From the NCBI GenBank assembly GCA_947095585.1, contig OX352763.1, positions 17,843,462 to 17,907,461 on the forward strand: 64,000 nt of DNA, read 5' to 3'. Position 1 is the stretch's first letter. Every line of letters begins with the position of its first letter. Made by a program: the position numbers and the translations under genes. Shown here piece by piece: positions 1-9,789 of the stretch. The stretch is from Nephrocerus scutellatus (Eukaryota > Arthropoda > Insecta > Diptera > Pipunculidae). Under the pieces are notes generated by a model, which saw only the letters and a list, made by a program, of their open reading frames with translations, was not told the DNA's origin and did not search any database.

Positions 1-400
1 ATCCAGGAACTTAACCATAACATCCAAGTTGCTGGTGTGTAACACAATGGTTATACCAGTACTTAGATATGGATCCGAGACCGAGACAAGAAGCATTCTA
101 AAGAAGGACGATTCCGGAGACTCTATATTGATGAGATCTACGAGCGTTACCACGATGTCAACATCGTAAAGAGAATTAAGCTGGGTAGGCTCCGGTGAGC
201 GGGACTCCTCACAGCGAAAAGGAGCCTGCTCGGAAAGTCCTTTGCGAGGCCGGCCAAACCTACGCTGGAAGGATAGCGTAGATCGGGGTTTAGGGATGCA
301 AAACTGGATGACATCGGCTCAAAATCGGGCCCGGTGGAGAGACTTTTTGCGGGATGCCAGGACTGGACCCCGGTTGTAGAGCCAAATATGATGATAATGA
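1..400 (+). pseudogene. RTE-like retrotransposon, C-terminal fragment of the reverse transcriptase ORF
   Basis: Broken reading on the + strand gives pieces typical of the end of an RTE-type polymerase: LTITSKLL, then VIPVLRYGSETE, then further on IKLGRLRW-like and ARPTLEG/DIGSKSGPVE-like segments in shifting frames. The same DNA recurs at 38,670-39,090, where the homologous words are VLTYGSETWMLSKK and GRLRWAGHL, so the two are copies of one family. The part between the conserved 'YGSET' box and the 'GRLRW' box is scrambled and several frameshifts and stops are present. The element enters from beyond the left edge. Bases 400-590 after it hold nothing I recognise. Confidence 0.7.
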
Positions 401-594
401 ACAAAATAAACAACGAATTTCTGTTGGACCTAGAGACAAGAGGGAATAAGAGTAATCGCAAATGCAGATAGGGTAGCGATAGCTGTCTCAGGAAAATATG
501 CATTTAAGCTAAGAATGGGTTCTTTAAATGGGCTTAAGAATGAGATATTAAGGTATTAATATCTATATTTTATTAATAAGAATAAGATATTAAG

Positions 595-826
595 GCAACC
601 GTTTGTATTGTGCGAGTTATATTTTTGCATACAAATGGAAGAGACGCACAATTTAATGCCGTATCCGAAAGGCGACTTGAGAAGATTTCCGTGGCAAATA
701 TGTCTCTCGTACGTTTGTCAGACATTCGTGAGAGGTGCGGGACCATAAAAGAGACTTTTAGTGTTTCTTGGATTTGAACCTCAAAGCTCCTGCTCAGAAG
801 TCCAACGCACCACCAGAGTCACGGTG
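595..826 (-). repeat. tRNA-derived SINE, copy 1
   Basis: Read on the minus strand, this begins with a tRNA-like head at about 826: GGCACCGTGACTCTGGTGG, a degraded A box, then GGTTCAAATCC, a good B box, at about 768-778. A body follows that matches 1,850-1,995 in inverted orientation at roughly 90 percent by eye, and 58,600-58,790 more distantly. RNA polymerase III internal promoter boxes plus a family-specific body are what defines a tRNA-derived SINE. This copy stops near the VVGC-like GGTTGCC at 595 and lacks the (ATT)n tail seen in the other copies. Confidence 0.7.
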
Positions 827-835
827 CCTTAGTGT

Positions 836-1569
836 CTAGTGCAGAATACAATATCTGTTTTCCCTAGCTAAAGTATTAATTAATGGTAAACATACTTTCC
901 TGAATGAACCAAATTGGTTACCTCTGTTTCTCTTAAATTATACTCTAAATTATGTACCGCCCATTTAATAGCAAATAGTTTTTGAACATTTACCAAAAAG
1001 CAACAAACACAACTAGTCGTGTTTGCCAAGACATCGCCGATATTTTGAGATGTAATTTGTTGTCAAGGCTCGTTTGACACTGGCCAACTGCACAGATGCC
1101 GACCGACTTTGACTGCCATATCGCCATATGGGAATGTGATCGGTCTACAGATGCAGATGCATTAGAGAGACATGATGAAATATCAAGAAGAATGACAAAC
1201 AGTTGTAGGTAATCTAGCGAACGTGTGTCGCCCACCCGTATCGGTTGTTTCTTCTACGTTTTGACAGTAAGAACGCTTTAAGTGCATTTGTTCGAATGAC
1301 TGCACAACGAGTCCATTTCCGCTCGCCGTAATGTATCGGCGCACGCGACCGACCACCCAGAATGAATGATAAAGTGAAATATTCATTTTTGGCAAACATT
1401 TCGATTTGTGCGTATTTTGCTTGAGTATGAGTATCTGTGTGTTCACTTGTTCGTTTGATTGATGTTTTGAGCATCATTCACATACTCGTTGGTTGCTTTG
1501 AGGAAAAGAAATGAATTAATTACATTGGCTTTGAAAGTAGAGCAGTAGATTTTTTTTACATTTCAAGAA
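836..1569. other. Unannotated stretch
   Basis: No coding signal, repeat relation or structured RNA was recognised. The short open frames here have no family resemblance and low coding character. Confidence 0.5.
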
Positions 1570-1798
1570 AGTTTGGTTACGTTTGTTTAGGTTAGTGCAG
1601 GTTAGGTTAGGTTGGGTTAGGTTAGTGTAGGTTACGCAAGGTTAGGTTAGATAGGAATAAGTGTAGTTGGATTAGGTTAAGTTTGGTTTGGTTTGGTTAG
1701 GTTGGGTTTTGGTCAGGTCAGTGTAGGTTAGGTTAGGTAAGAGTAGGTTAGGGTAGGTTAGGTTAGTGTAGGTTAGGTTAGGTTATAGGTTAGGTTTC
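1570..1798. repeat. Degenerate (GGTTA)n array, insect-telomere-like pentamer
   Basis: About 230 bp made mostly of GGTTA/GGTTAG words, with variants such as GTGTAGGTTA, GGTTTGGTTT and AGGTTACGCA. The motif is one phase of TTAGG, the ancestral insect telomere repeat, which Diptera do not use at chromosome ends. Its right edge runs directly into sequence that matches the 3' end of the LINE copy at 13,264-14,468, which carries the same pentamer as its tail. It is therefore best read as an expanded retroelement tail on the minus strand. Confidence 0.75.
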
Positions 1799-1850
1799 AG
1801 TCACTGCTTAGACACATTTAGAACGGTTACGGTCCATTGTCTCTTTTACG
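1799..1850 (-). mobile_element. 3' UTR remnant of the AACCT-tailed LINE
   Basis: Words CAGTC, TTAGA and GGTCCATTGT occur in the same order as CAGTC, TTAGACC and GGTCCGTTGT beside the pentamer tail at 13,264-13,345. Only the last 50 or so bases of the element remain, so this would be a severely 5'-truncated insertion on the minus strand. Confidence 0.5.
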
Positions 1851-2043
1851 GTCTCACCTCTCACGAATGCCTGACAAACGTACGAGAGTCATACTTGTCA
1901 CGGAAATCTACCCAAGTCGCCTTTCTGATACGGCATTAAATTGTGCGTCTCTTCCATTTGTATGCAAAAATATAACTCGAACAATACAACTGGTTGCAAG
2001 AAGCTAGGCCATCGGTCTGTCGCGCCAAATATTATTATTATTA
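1851..2043 (+). repeat. tRNA-derived SINE, copy 2 (head missing)
   Basis: The body is the inverted partner of 595-750, for example sharing CTCACGAATG, CGTACGAGAG and TTAAATTGTGCGTCTCTTCC. It ends in CTGTCGCGCCAAATATTATT with an (ATT)n tail, and that end recurs at 58,588-58,610. The tRNA-like head is absent. Confidence 0.7.
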
Positions 2044-2292
2044 CTAGCTGTTCCCGGGACCTTCGCTACCGCCACACATGAACCCCCGGTTGGTAGGGTG
2101 TACTATAGCCTATAACTCCATAAACATCGGTTCTTAAATGTGACTTATATTTACTATAGCCTATAACCTTGCCACACCTACCAATAATATACATTGAAAA
2201 TTTTATAAAAATCGGTTGATAAATGTGAGTGTCCATAAATAACTACCATTCAAAATATCCTTTTTTTTTATATATATAGATAGATAGATTAT
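2044..2292 (+). repeat. Interspersed repeat with GATA-type tail (possible RTE 3' end)
   Basis: Begins TACTAGCTGTTCCCGGGACC, resembling the opening of a widespread insect repeat (TACTAGCTG...CCCG...CTTCG), contains two ATCGGTT-type repeats, and ends in a TATATATAGATAGATAGAT tail. Such short microsatellite tails are usual for RTE elements and the SINEs they mobilise. The assignment to RTE is inference. Confidence 0.4.
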
Positions 2293-2804
2293 GATCTGAT
2301 CTTTCTTTTAACTAAGATTGACCAACTTTCTTGAATATAAGAAGGGCTTGAAAGACATGTAACAACCAATGCGAAAACTTTTCTGTTATGGTCAATGCGG
2401 AGCACCGAGTTTTAGACAATAAACTATTGATCGTTCTCAGCTGGAATAGCCTTGACCCAATTCTGATGCTAAAATTATTGGTATCTTTAAAAAGTGGTTA
2501 TTGGATTCGTATAAAACCACGGTTAAGGTCTACGAACACGATGATGTGCAGGCCCTAGGGTTACAGGAAATAATACAGTTAGAAAGAAATTAAGTATTGG
2601 ATATGTTTTCTTCTGTAACCCTTTAAAAATTGTGACACAAACGAATTACTACAACAACGGCAACGACTTTACTGCATTATTGTCATCACCATTATGACCT
2701 GTAACCCCTGTTGAGGGATAGAGCACAAACAAATCTTCTCCATCCTTCATAGTCTCCGGCTAGTTATTTCAGCTGTGACCACAAGACAAGATATTTATAG
2801 ACTT
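2293..2804. other. Unannotated stretch
   Basis: No recognisable gene or repeat between the GATA-tailed repeat and the TTTG microsatellite. Confidence 0.5.
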
Positions 2805-2810
2805 TGTTTC

Positions 2811-4249
2811 TTTGTTTGTTTGTTTGTTTGTTTGTTTGTTTGTTTGTTTGTTTGTTTGTTTGTTTGTTTGTTTGTTTGTTTGTTTGTTTGTTTGTTTGTT
2901 TGTTTGTTTGTTTGTTTGTTTGTTTGTTTGTTTGTTTGTTTGTTTGTTTGTTTGTTTGTTTGTTTGTTTGTTTGTTTGTTTGTTTGTTTGTTTGTTTGTT
3001 TGTTTGTTTGTTTGTTTGTTTGTTTGTTTGTTTGTTTGTTTGTTTGTTTGTTTGTTTGTTTGTTTGTTTGTTTGTTTGTTTGTTTGTTTGTTTGTTTGTT
3101 TGTTTGTGTGTTTGTTTGTTTGTTTGTTTGTTTGTTTGTTTGTTTGTTTGTTTGTTTGTTTGTTTGTTTGTTTGTTTGTTTGTTTGTTTGTTTGTTTGTT
3201 TGTTTGTTTGTTTGTTTGTTTGTTTGTTTGTTTGTTTGTTTGTTTGTTTGTTTGTTTGTTTGTTTGTTTGTTTGTTTGTTTGTTTGTTTGTTTGTTTGTT
3301 TGTTTGTTTGTTTGTGTGTTTGTTTGTTTGTTTGTTTGTTTGTTTGTTTGTTTGTTTGTTTGTTTGTTTGTTTGTTTGTTTGTTTGTTTGTTTGTTTGTT
3401 TGTTTGTTTGTTTGTTTGTTTGTTTGTTTGTTTGTTTGTTTGTTTGTTTGTTTGTTTGTTTGTTTGTTTGTTTGTTTGTTTGTTTGTTTGTTTGTTTGTT
3501 TGTTTGTTTGTTTGTTTGTTTGTTTGTTTGTTTGTTTGTTTGTTTGTTTGTTTGTTTGTTTGTTTGTTTGTTTGTTTGTTTATTTGTTTGTTTGTTTGTT
3601 TGTTTGTTTGTTTGTTTGTTTGTTTGTTTGTTTGTTTGTTTGTTTGTTTGTTTGTTTGTTTGTTTGTTTGTTTGTTTGTTTGTTTGTTTGTTTGTTTGTT
3701 TGTTTGTTTGTTTGTTTGTTTGTTTGTTTGTTTGTTTGTTTGTTTGTTTGTTTGTTTGTTTGTTTGTTTGTTTGTTTGTTTGTTTGTTTGTTTGTTTGTT
3801 TGTTTGTTTATTTATTTGTTTGTTTGTTTGTTTGTTTGTTTGTTTGTTTGTTTGTTTGTTTGTTTGTTTGTTTGTTTGTTTGTTTGTTTGTTTGTTTGTT
3901 TGTTTGTTTGTTTGTTTGTTTGTTTGTTTGTTTGTTTGTTTGTTTGTTTGTTTGTTTGTTTGTTTGTTTGTTTGTTTGTTTGTTTGTTTGTTTGTTTGTT
4001 TGTTTGTTTGTTTGTTTGTTTGTTTGTTTGTTTGTTTGTTTGTTTGTTTGTTTGTTTGTTTGTTTGTTTGTTTGTTTGTTTGTTTGTTTGTTTGTTTGTT
4101 TGTTTGTTTGTTTGTTTGTTTGTTTGTTTGTTTGTTTGTTTGTTTGTTTGTTTGTTTGTTTGTTTGTTTGTTTGTTTGTTTGTTTGTTTGTTTGTTTGTT
4201 TGTTTGTTTGTTTGTTTGTTTGTTTGTTTGTTTGTTTGTTTGTTTGTTT
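2811..4249. repeat. (TTTG)n microsatellite, about 360 units
   Basis: Near-perfect TTTG tetramers over about 1,440 bp. The only interruptions I see are single changes near 3,108, 3,316, 3,582, 3,810 and 3,814. Because four bases times three gives a 12-base cycle without stop codons, all three forward frames read FVCL repeats and the reverse frames read QTNK repeats. These long open frames are an artefact and not genes. Confidence 0.97.
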
Positions 4250-4556
4250 CTTTGTTTCTTTGTTTCTTTGTTTCTTTGTTTCTTTGTTTCTTTGTTTCTT
4301 TGTTTCTTTGTTTCTTTGTTTCTTTGTTTCTTTGTTTCTTTGTTTCTTTGTTTCTTTGTTTCTTTGTTTCTTTGTTTCTTTGTTTCTTTGTTTCTTTGTT
4401 TCTTTGTTTCTTTGTTTCTTTGTTTCTTTGTTTCTTTGTTTCTTTGTTTCTTTGTTTCTTTGTTTCTTTGTTTCTTTGTTTCTTTGTTTCTTTGTTTCTT
4501 TGTTTCTTTGTTTCTTTCTTTCTTTCCTTCTTTCTTTCTTTCTTTGTTTCATTGTT
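4250..4556. repeat. (TTTCTTTG)n compound microsatellite continuing the TTTG array
   Basis: At 4,250 every second G becomes C, giving an 8-bp unit for about 270 bp. It then grades into TTTC/TTCC and ends near 4,556 (TTTCATTGTTTC). The sharp switch from a 4-bp to an 8-bp unit shows that one mutated unit was amplified secondarily. Confidence 0.95.
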
Positions 4557-6050
4557 TCGGAGCGGTTTTCTTTCCCTCTGTTATTACCTGAATTCATACG
4601 AAATAAACATTACTTAGTTTTGATTTTACTGGGATTCAAACCGGACGCTCGCTAGTCTAATAAGCTATAAAGTATTATCAGACTGGTTAGTCTTAATCTT
4701 TTATTAAGGGCTACCAGACTGGGTATATGATTAATATGTTACATACTACAACAAGTTGTATGCAATAAAGTAGCCTAAAAATAATAACATCTTTTCGTAT
4801 GAATCCTTAGCATGCTATGCAAAACTAGTTGGTGCTGGTCTAAGATATTCCTTGTCGCTATATGCACGAGAAATGTTATACGATAGCTTGTAAAATCAAA
4901 CTCACTCGCTACTTCCATTCTTACTATACCTAAACTGTTGTATTGTTCTTTTATTTTTCAACTAATCCACTGTTAGTTTCTCCTTTTGTTTCTTTTTAAC
5001 CTTTCATTTCATTTGACTATTTATTCAAATATTTACTCTTGTACATAATATAGTTGTGTCCCTATAAACAGTTTATGACACTTGGATAGTCTCAGAAAAA
5101 ATTATCAAATTTCAGATTTTTAAAAAACTTCCATGTGAACAATGCGCTAATGCACAGAGCTCTCGTGTGGCATACAGTACAAATCATTTCGTCTGTCCGC
5201 TGTTGTGAGAACGGCAGAAATTCGAAATTTTATCGAAACTAAGCCCAGTCAACTTCTAAAAAGCTTGTAGTTTTACTAAGTCAGATAAATGTAGAATAAT
5301 CAATTATTTTTTTAATCCTTTGGTAGTCGTTGCTACTTGTTTCCTCGTGAGACCACAAAATCTGCGTCGGAGTTAAAGGGGAAAAAAATCGATTCTCCTT
5401 TTTTCAATTCACATACGAAGAATGAAGGCTTTGAACGCGGATTTTGACTCCATCAGTCTTCTTAGCATAACATGCTCCCAAAAATGATTTCTTCACTTTT
5501 TTAAAGTTGCTTTTCTTCCACCATTGTCACTACTTCACTTTATGGATTCGATTAAATGAATACAAAATTAATGAATGAATAAAAATTAGGCAATTACTTT
5601 CAATAGGGGACATTTCTGCATCGGCGGTCGCCTAAACGCGAGCAGTAAATAGAAACGAGACTCAATGCTGAATCTCAAAAGACTTGCCATAGCCGTTTGT
5701 GCATTCTGGCTAATTGGAATTTTCCTTTTGAGCTGTGCCATAGCAAACAAAAGTTAATCTGTGCCATTTTTTGCTACCAGATGCCAACATCAGGCTTTTG
5801 CGTGCACTAGAAAAACTTGGTTTCCCCTCCCCCCAATCCCAAAACATTTGCCATAGATTCACTTTTTAATTTTAATTTGCATATTTAGTCAAACATAACA
5901 TAGTTCCTGATCGGTCACCGGCTGAATAGAAAGGATGAATAGAAATCCAGCAGCAGTGAGCATAAAATTAAAAAAAATCCATAGGTAGTTCCCCATTTTG
6001 GATTGTCGGTCTTAGCCGTCACGTGATGCATGCCGCAAAAATATATATAT
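4557..6050. other. Unannotated A+T-rich stretch
   Basis: No coding signal, terminal repeats or relation to other parts of the window were seen. Confidence 0.5.
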
Positions 6051-7865
6051 TATTATACCCGAACGTATACTCCCATGTTGTTGTCAGTGAGGGAGCTGTA
6101 TAGCGGTATAACTGTCAACAGTCGGGGACGGTACCGACTAAGAAGAAAAAAACTCGCTCGCAAATAACCAAAGTGCAAAGCTGGTTGGTAGCCACCAGCC
6201 GCACATATTTATTAGCATCTCTTTGGCTCTGTGCTTAATTGCAAATCCGCGCTTAACATCAACACAAAAACAGACCGAGAGCAAAAAAAAAATCCTCGCA
6301 CATACTCGCAAGTACATGGCAACTCGGTATCTATTTGAGGAGGCAACAGAGCCAATTAAGGTATGCTAAGTGGCTTTCGCTTTCATCAATAGCCTCTCTT
6401 TCTATTGCTTTAGAGCAGAGTCCTGTGGTGCCATGTGGCATTTGTAGCATAGAATTGTGCGTCGCTGGCGTTCTTGTTGCTGTGCGGCTTTTGTCCGTTT
6501 TTACTTATTGCTTATTGTGATTTTGCCGGTTGTTTTTCCGTGCAGCCTTTATGCGTTCGTCTTCTTGTTTTCTTCATCTTCTGGAGGGCTAAACTCCTTC
6601 CATGCATACGCAATTTGTGTTCGGAATCTGTCTTATTCCCCCTCGGTCACTTGATTTCCCTTTAGCGGCAAATTGCATAAGGGTCCTTTCCTTTATGTGT
6701 TCAACGAGAGCGGGGCGGCGAACAATAAAAAAAGAAAATCCTTGTGAAGATCTTCGCGTTTTCCATATCAGTACGTGAAGGTACTTCCTCATCTTGTCAT
6801 CTTGAACAGCTTTAAACTCCCTCCTGTGCATTCATCGTACGTCATTCGGGAACTAAAAAGAAACTCAACCTCTGATGTGATGTTGATGACGATGACGAGG
6901 AGAATCCTGATGAGGATGGTTAAACCACACAAATTCCAACATACTCCTAAAATGCAATTCTGACTCCCCACCAATTTTTACTCTGCACTCCACCAGCTGC
7001 ACCATGATGCTTGTTCGTGCGCATTCGTCCATGGAGTCAACGCATAATGATGCACAAAGCGATGAGATGGAACACTCCGGACGCAGAGGGAACGAATAAA
7101 AGCAGAAAGCAGGTGAACTCGCGGACGCCATCAGTCGTTGCCGCGTTCGTGCAACGAACCACAAACAGCGCGAATAATTTCAAAAAGGGGTGCATACTGC
7201 ATATGCGGAGCTCCATGATAAGAGAGCTGGAGCGATTGAAGCTAATAGAATGCCAAATGCAAATTGAAGAGTTTGTTGCTGCATTTTGCACAAACCAGAA
7301 GCGTCGTCTTTGCTGGCTGACCCAGCCGCCAGCGTTCAAAACCAGCATGATGGATTGCTACAGCAAACAATGCCAAGGAGCAGTACCTATATTAAGTTAT
7401 TCACACGAAGATCAAGAAATAATATAGATGATCGGAAGTGTTAACAAAACCGCATACATACCATTTTGGTTAAAAGTTCCGACCTTGCGATGAAGCGTTT
7501 AAAAATCTTGATTATGAGCCGAAGTCTTTAAGTTTATCGTCGATAAACTAGAAACTTCCTGGCGTCGTTTCTATTTATCGTACTGAGATTCTGATGAAAC
7601 TACTCACACGCTCACAAGAACAGGTATTCCACCCATCAGCTCCTACCAAATGTTCAATATGAACAACGCGATAGCTCCTGTATACATCGTCATTAAATTA
7701 GGCCATCTGGAATCGGACTCCATATAACATCTTGTGAGACCAACGAGAATCGTCCTCCATCAAATATCTTCTCTGTAATTAAAATGTGGCTAAAAGTTCG
7801 GAGTTCTTTTCGCTATGGAGCCGAGTATTGCCTCCAACACTACTTTGATTTCATGCTTCACTTCC
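6051..7865. other. Unannotated stretch
   Basis: Several open frames of 60-138 codons occur on both strands (for example 7,011-7,427 +), but they overlap one another in different frames, have no recognisable domain, and lack splice or promoter context. I see nothing that supports a gene. Confidence 0.45.
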
Positions 7866-7869
7866 TTAA

Positions 7870-8735
7870 TTGTACTGTCAATTCATTGTTAAGACAAAGA
7901 CTGGAAATAAATCCTGGCCTGCCGAAGTAGAGGAAGCCAGTACTGCTCCCGCTGTTGAAGATAACACTGCTGGCGAAAAGGAAATAAAGACGCTGAGACG
8001 GATTGAGGATGAGATGAATAATTACATCGGCGATTTGTACAACAAGTTTATGAACAGACGCCATATTGCTCATAAGAAGATGCAAAGGCTATGTGGACCC
8101 GGTAAGTTTGATGAAAACGAATTAAAAGATGTAGCTACCATGTACAGTGATATATTTGATGACATACTAGAGCATAACAAGCACTCTTTTCGAGTATAAC
8201 TAGTCTCTAAAAGAACCGAAAAAATGGTAAGAAGAAAAATGGAGAAACCTTTAATGGCTGCTACGAGCTCAATGGAGAAATCCATGACAAACATGTTGAA
8301 GAACATGGAAGGGTCTCACGAGGACACATGCAGCTCGCACCAAAGTAGCAACAATTGCAACCGCAGTCAGGGCTACAGTAGTACCCTCGGCAGTTGAAAT
8401 CTGGTCTGTAGTCGTCCGTAGCACCAATAAAGAAGGTACTGCCAAGGATGCCATCAGAAAGGTGATTACTAAAGTGGAGTTAGAATCCACGAAGTAAAAC
8501 CGCTGAAGGACGGGGGCGTAGTTATACGCACCCTAAGCCTCCTAGAACGAGCAAAAATTACCAAGAACGAGAAGTTCTCACAAGTTGGGCTGAATGTGAC
8601 AAACACACCTGTCCCCCGGCGGAAGATCGCGATTCAGGGTGTACCCGCTGAATTACCGACCGATGAGCTCAGGTTTGAAATTCATGAGAAGAACATGAAG
8701 GACAAGATGACACTGAAAGTTTTTTAAAAAAAGCA
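7870..8735 (+). pseudogene. R1-clade non-LTR retrotransposon ORF1, degenerate
   Basis: The first part (7,870-8,199) is an acidic, coiled-coil-like open frame of 109 codons with no Cys-His knuckles. After a break the reading resumes in other frames with WSVVVRSTNKEG at about 8,402, VRIHEVKPLKDGGVVIRTLS at about 8,481-8,540, then NEKFSQVGLNV and IAIQGVPAELPTDEL. The order 'WS.VV', 'LG[VI]RVHEVR.L..GG..IRT.S' and 'VQGV...L' is the conserved middle of R1/TRAS/Waldo ORF1 proteins, the nucleic-acid-binding capsid-like partner of the polymerase ORF. Several frameshifts and stops (after GYSSTLGS, before VRIHEV, after MTLKVF) make it non-functional. The zinc knuckles expected after the last segment are missing, because the element is cut at about 8,740 by a minus-strand element. 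Confidence 0.65.
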
Positions 8736-8839
8736 TCTCTTTTGTGAGCCGGTCCAAAAAGTAAGGAACTGATGCGGTAGCGGATGTCATTCTGGAGGTA
8801 TCTGACCTGCTGGTTGAATCTCTCCTTGGTGCTGGCCGT

Positions 8840-9785
8840 CGCTAGATTAAGTGGACTTATTGAAGGGTATGATCGCATGACGCTCGATTTGGCAAATCGC
8901 CGCGCGGTCGCAACTGCAAACTGAAGGGCCAGACTGCCTGAGGAGGTCGGTAATCGTTGGGGAATTCTCCGAAGGGTGAGTCCTCCGTCTCCATATCAGA
9001 AGGAGGAACAGGGAGATAGACGACTGTGACGGCGTCACCGAAGTTTTTGAAGTGTCTTCCATTAAGGTAATCGTGACGGATGCTCCAGTGTCGGGCTTTT
9101 TTAGGACCTGGAGTATTTCATCCACAGAGAGGGGTTCACTAGGGATCCAGATTCGATTCCTCGGTAGGCTTGGGATATCCTCCCTCGCAACGACCATGAA
9201 CTTAGCGCCCGGCCAAACCTCAACTAGACTGCTAATGGCCTGTTTCTAAATTCATCACACGTGATTAGCTTAATACGGCCTTGATGCCAGCCACCATCGC
9301 GAATGATAGGAGGTGGCCCTGGATGCTCCTTCATAAAAGTAAAGAAGCTACCAAAGAGCTTTAGCTTGACTAATTGCTACCGTTCTAAAGAGATAGTTCC
9401 GTCAGTGTCGCTGCGATCTATCACTGCGACTATGATTTTGTCCTTAAGAACATCGCTGAAGGACCTCTGAGATGTAACGACGTGTGCTGGTGCTGTGCAC
9501 TTTAAGTCTTTTAGAAATCGATTTCCTTCACCGATCGTCGCTTAGACGAAGAGTCATCGCTGGTCCGTTTCTCGTGCTTATAATGGCTTGTGCCCATTTT
9601 AACTTGGCGACCTGCTTCGGTGTTTTGTTGGTCTCTGGAATTGTTCTGAGGGCATTCTGTGTCCGTACCGCAGTACGCCGATCCTTGTACGACGATCAAG
9701 ATGGAGTTGTCGTTGTCGCGAGCATCCACCAGATGTTTACTGGCAGCGGAAGGGCCATGAGGTACCACAATCATACCGCTGCGAG
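8840..9785 (-). pseudogene. Non-LTR retrotransposon ORF1 (DUF4780-like), degenerate
   Basis: Read right to left, a polar Ser/Arg/Lys-rich N-terminal segment lies around 9,775-9,511 (SDDSSSKRRSVKEIDF). Then comes MKEHPGPPPIIRDGGWHQG, ending RIKLITCDEFRNRPLA at about 9,335-9,235. A one-base frameshift precedes LVEVWPGAKFMVVARED and IWIPSEPLSVDEILQVLK. The GGWHQGRIKL ... W.PG..F.V.. ... IP..P.....IL..L order matches the domain called DUF4780 in ORF1 proteins of some dipteran LINEs (LOA/Bilbo-like). That domain name is from family knowledge and was not tested. Stops and a frameshift show it is dead. It lies tail to tail with the R1-type ORF1 on its left. Confidence 0.6.
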
Positions 9786-9789
9786 TAGA

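Noticed and set aside
1570..1798. True telomere or chromosome end
   Set aside because: The array is degenerate and flanked on both sides by ordinary repeats, and it adjoins a LINE 3' end that carries the same pentamer.
2775..4655. Open frames of about 600 codons on both strands (FVCL and QTNK/KKQRNKET repeats)
   Set aside because: They are forced by the stop-free TTTG/TTTC microsatellite. All three forward frames are open, and there is no gene context.
7011..7427. A 138-codon plus-strand frame
   Set aside because: Its composition is mixed, but a comparable frame is open on the opposite strand, and no family resemblance or signals were found.
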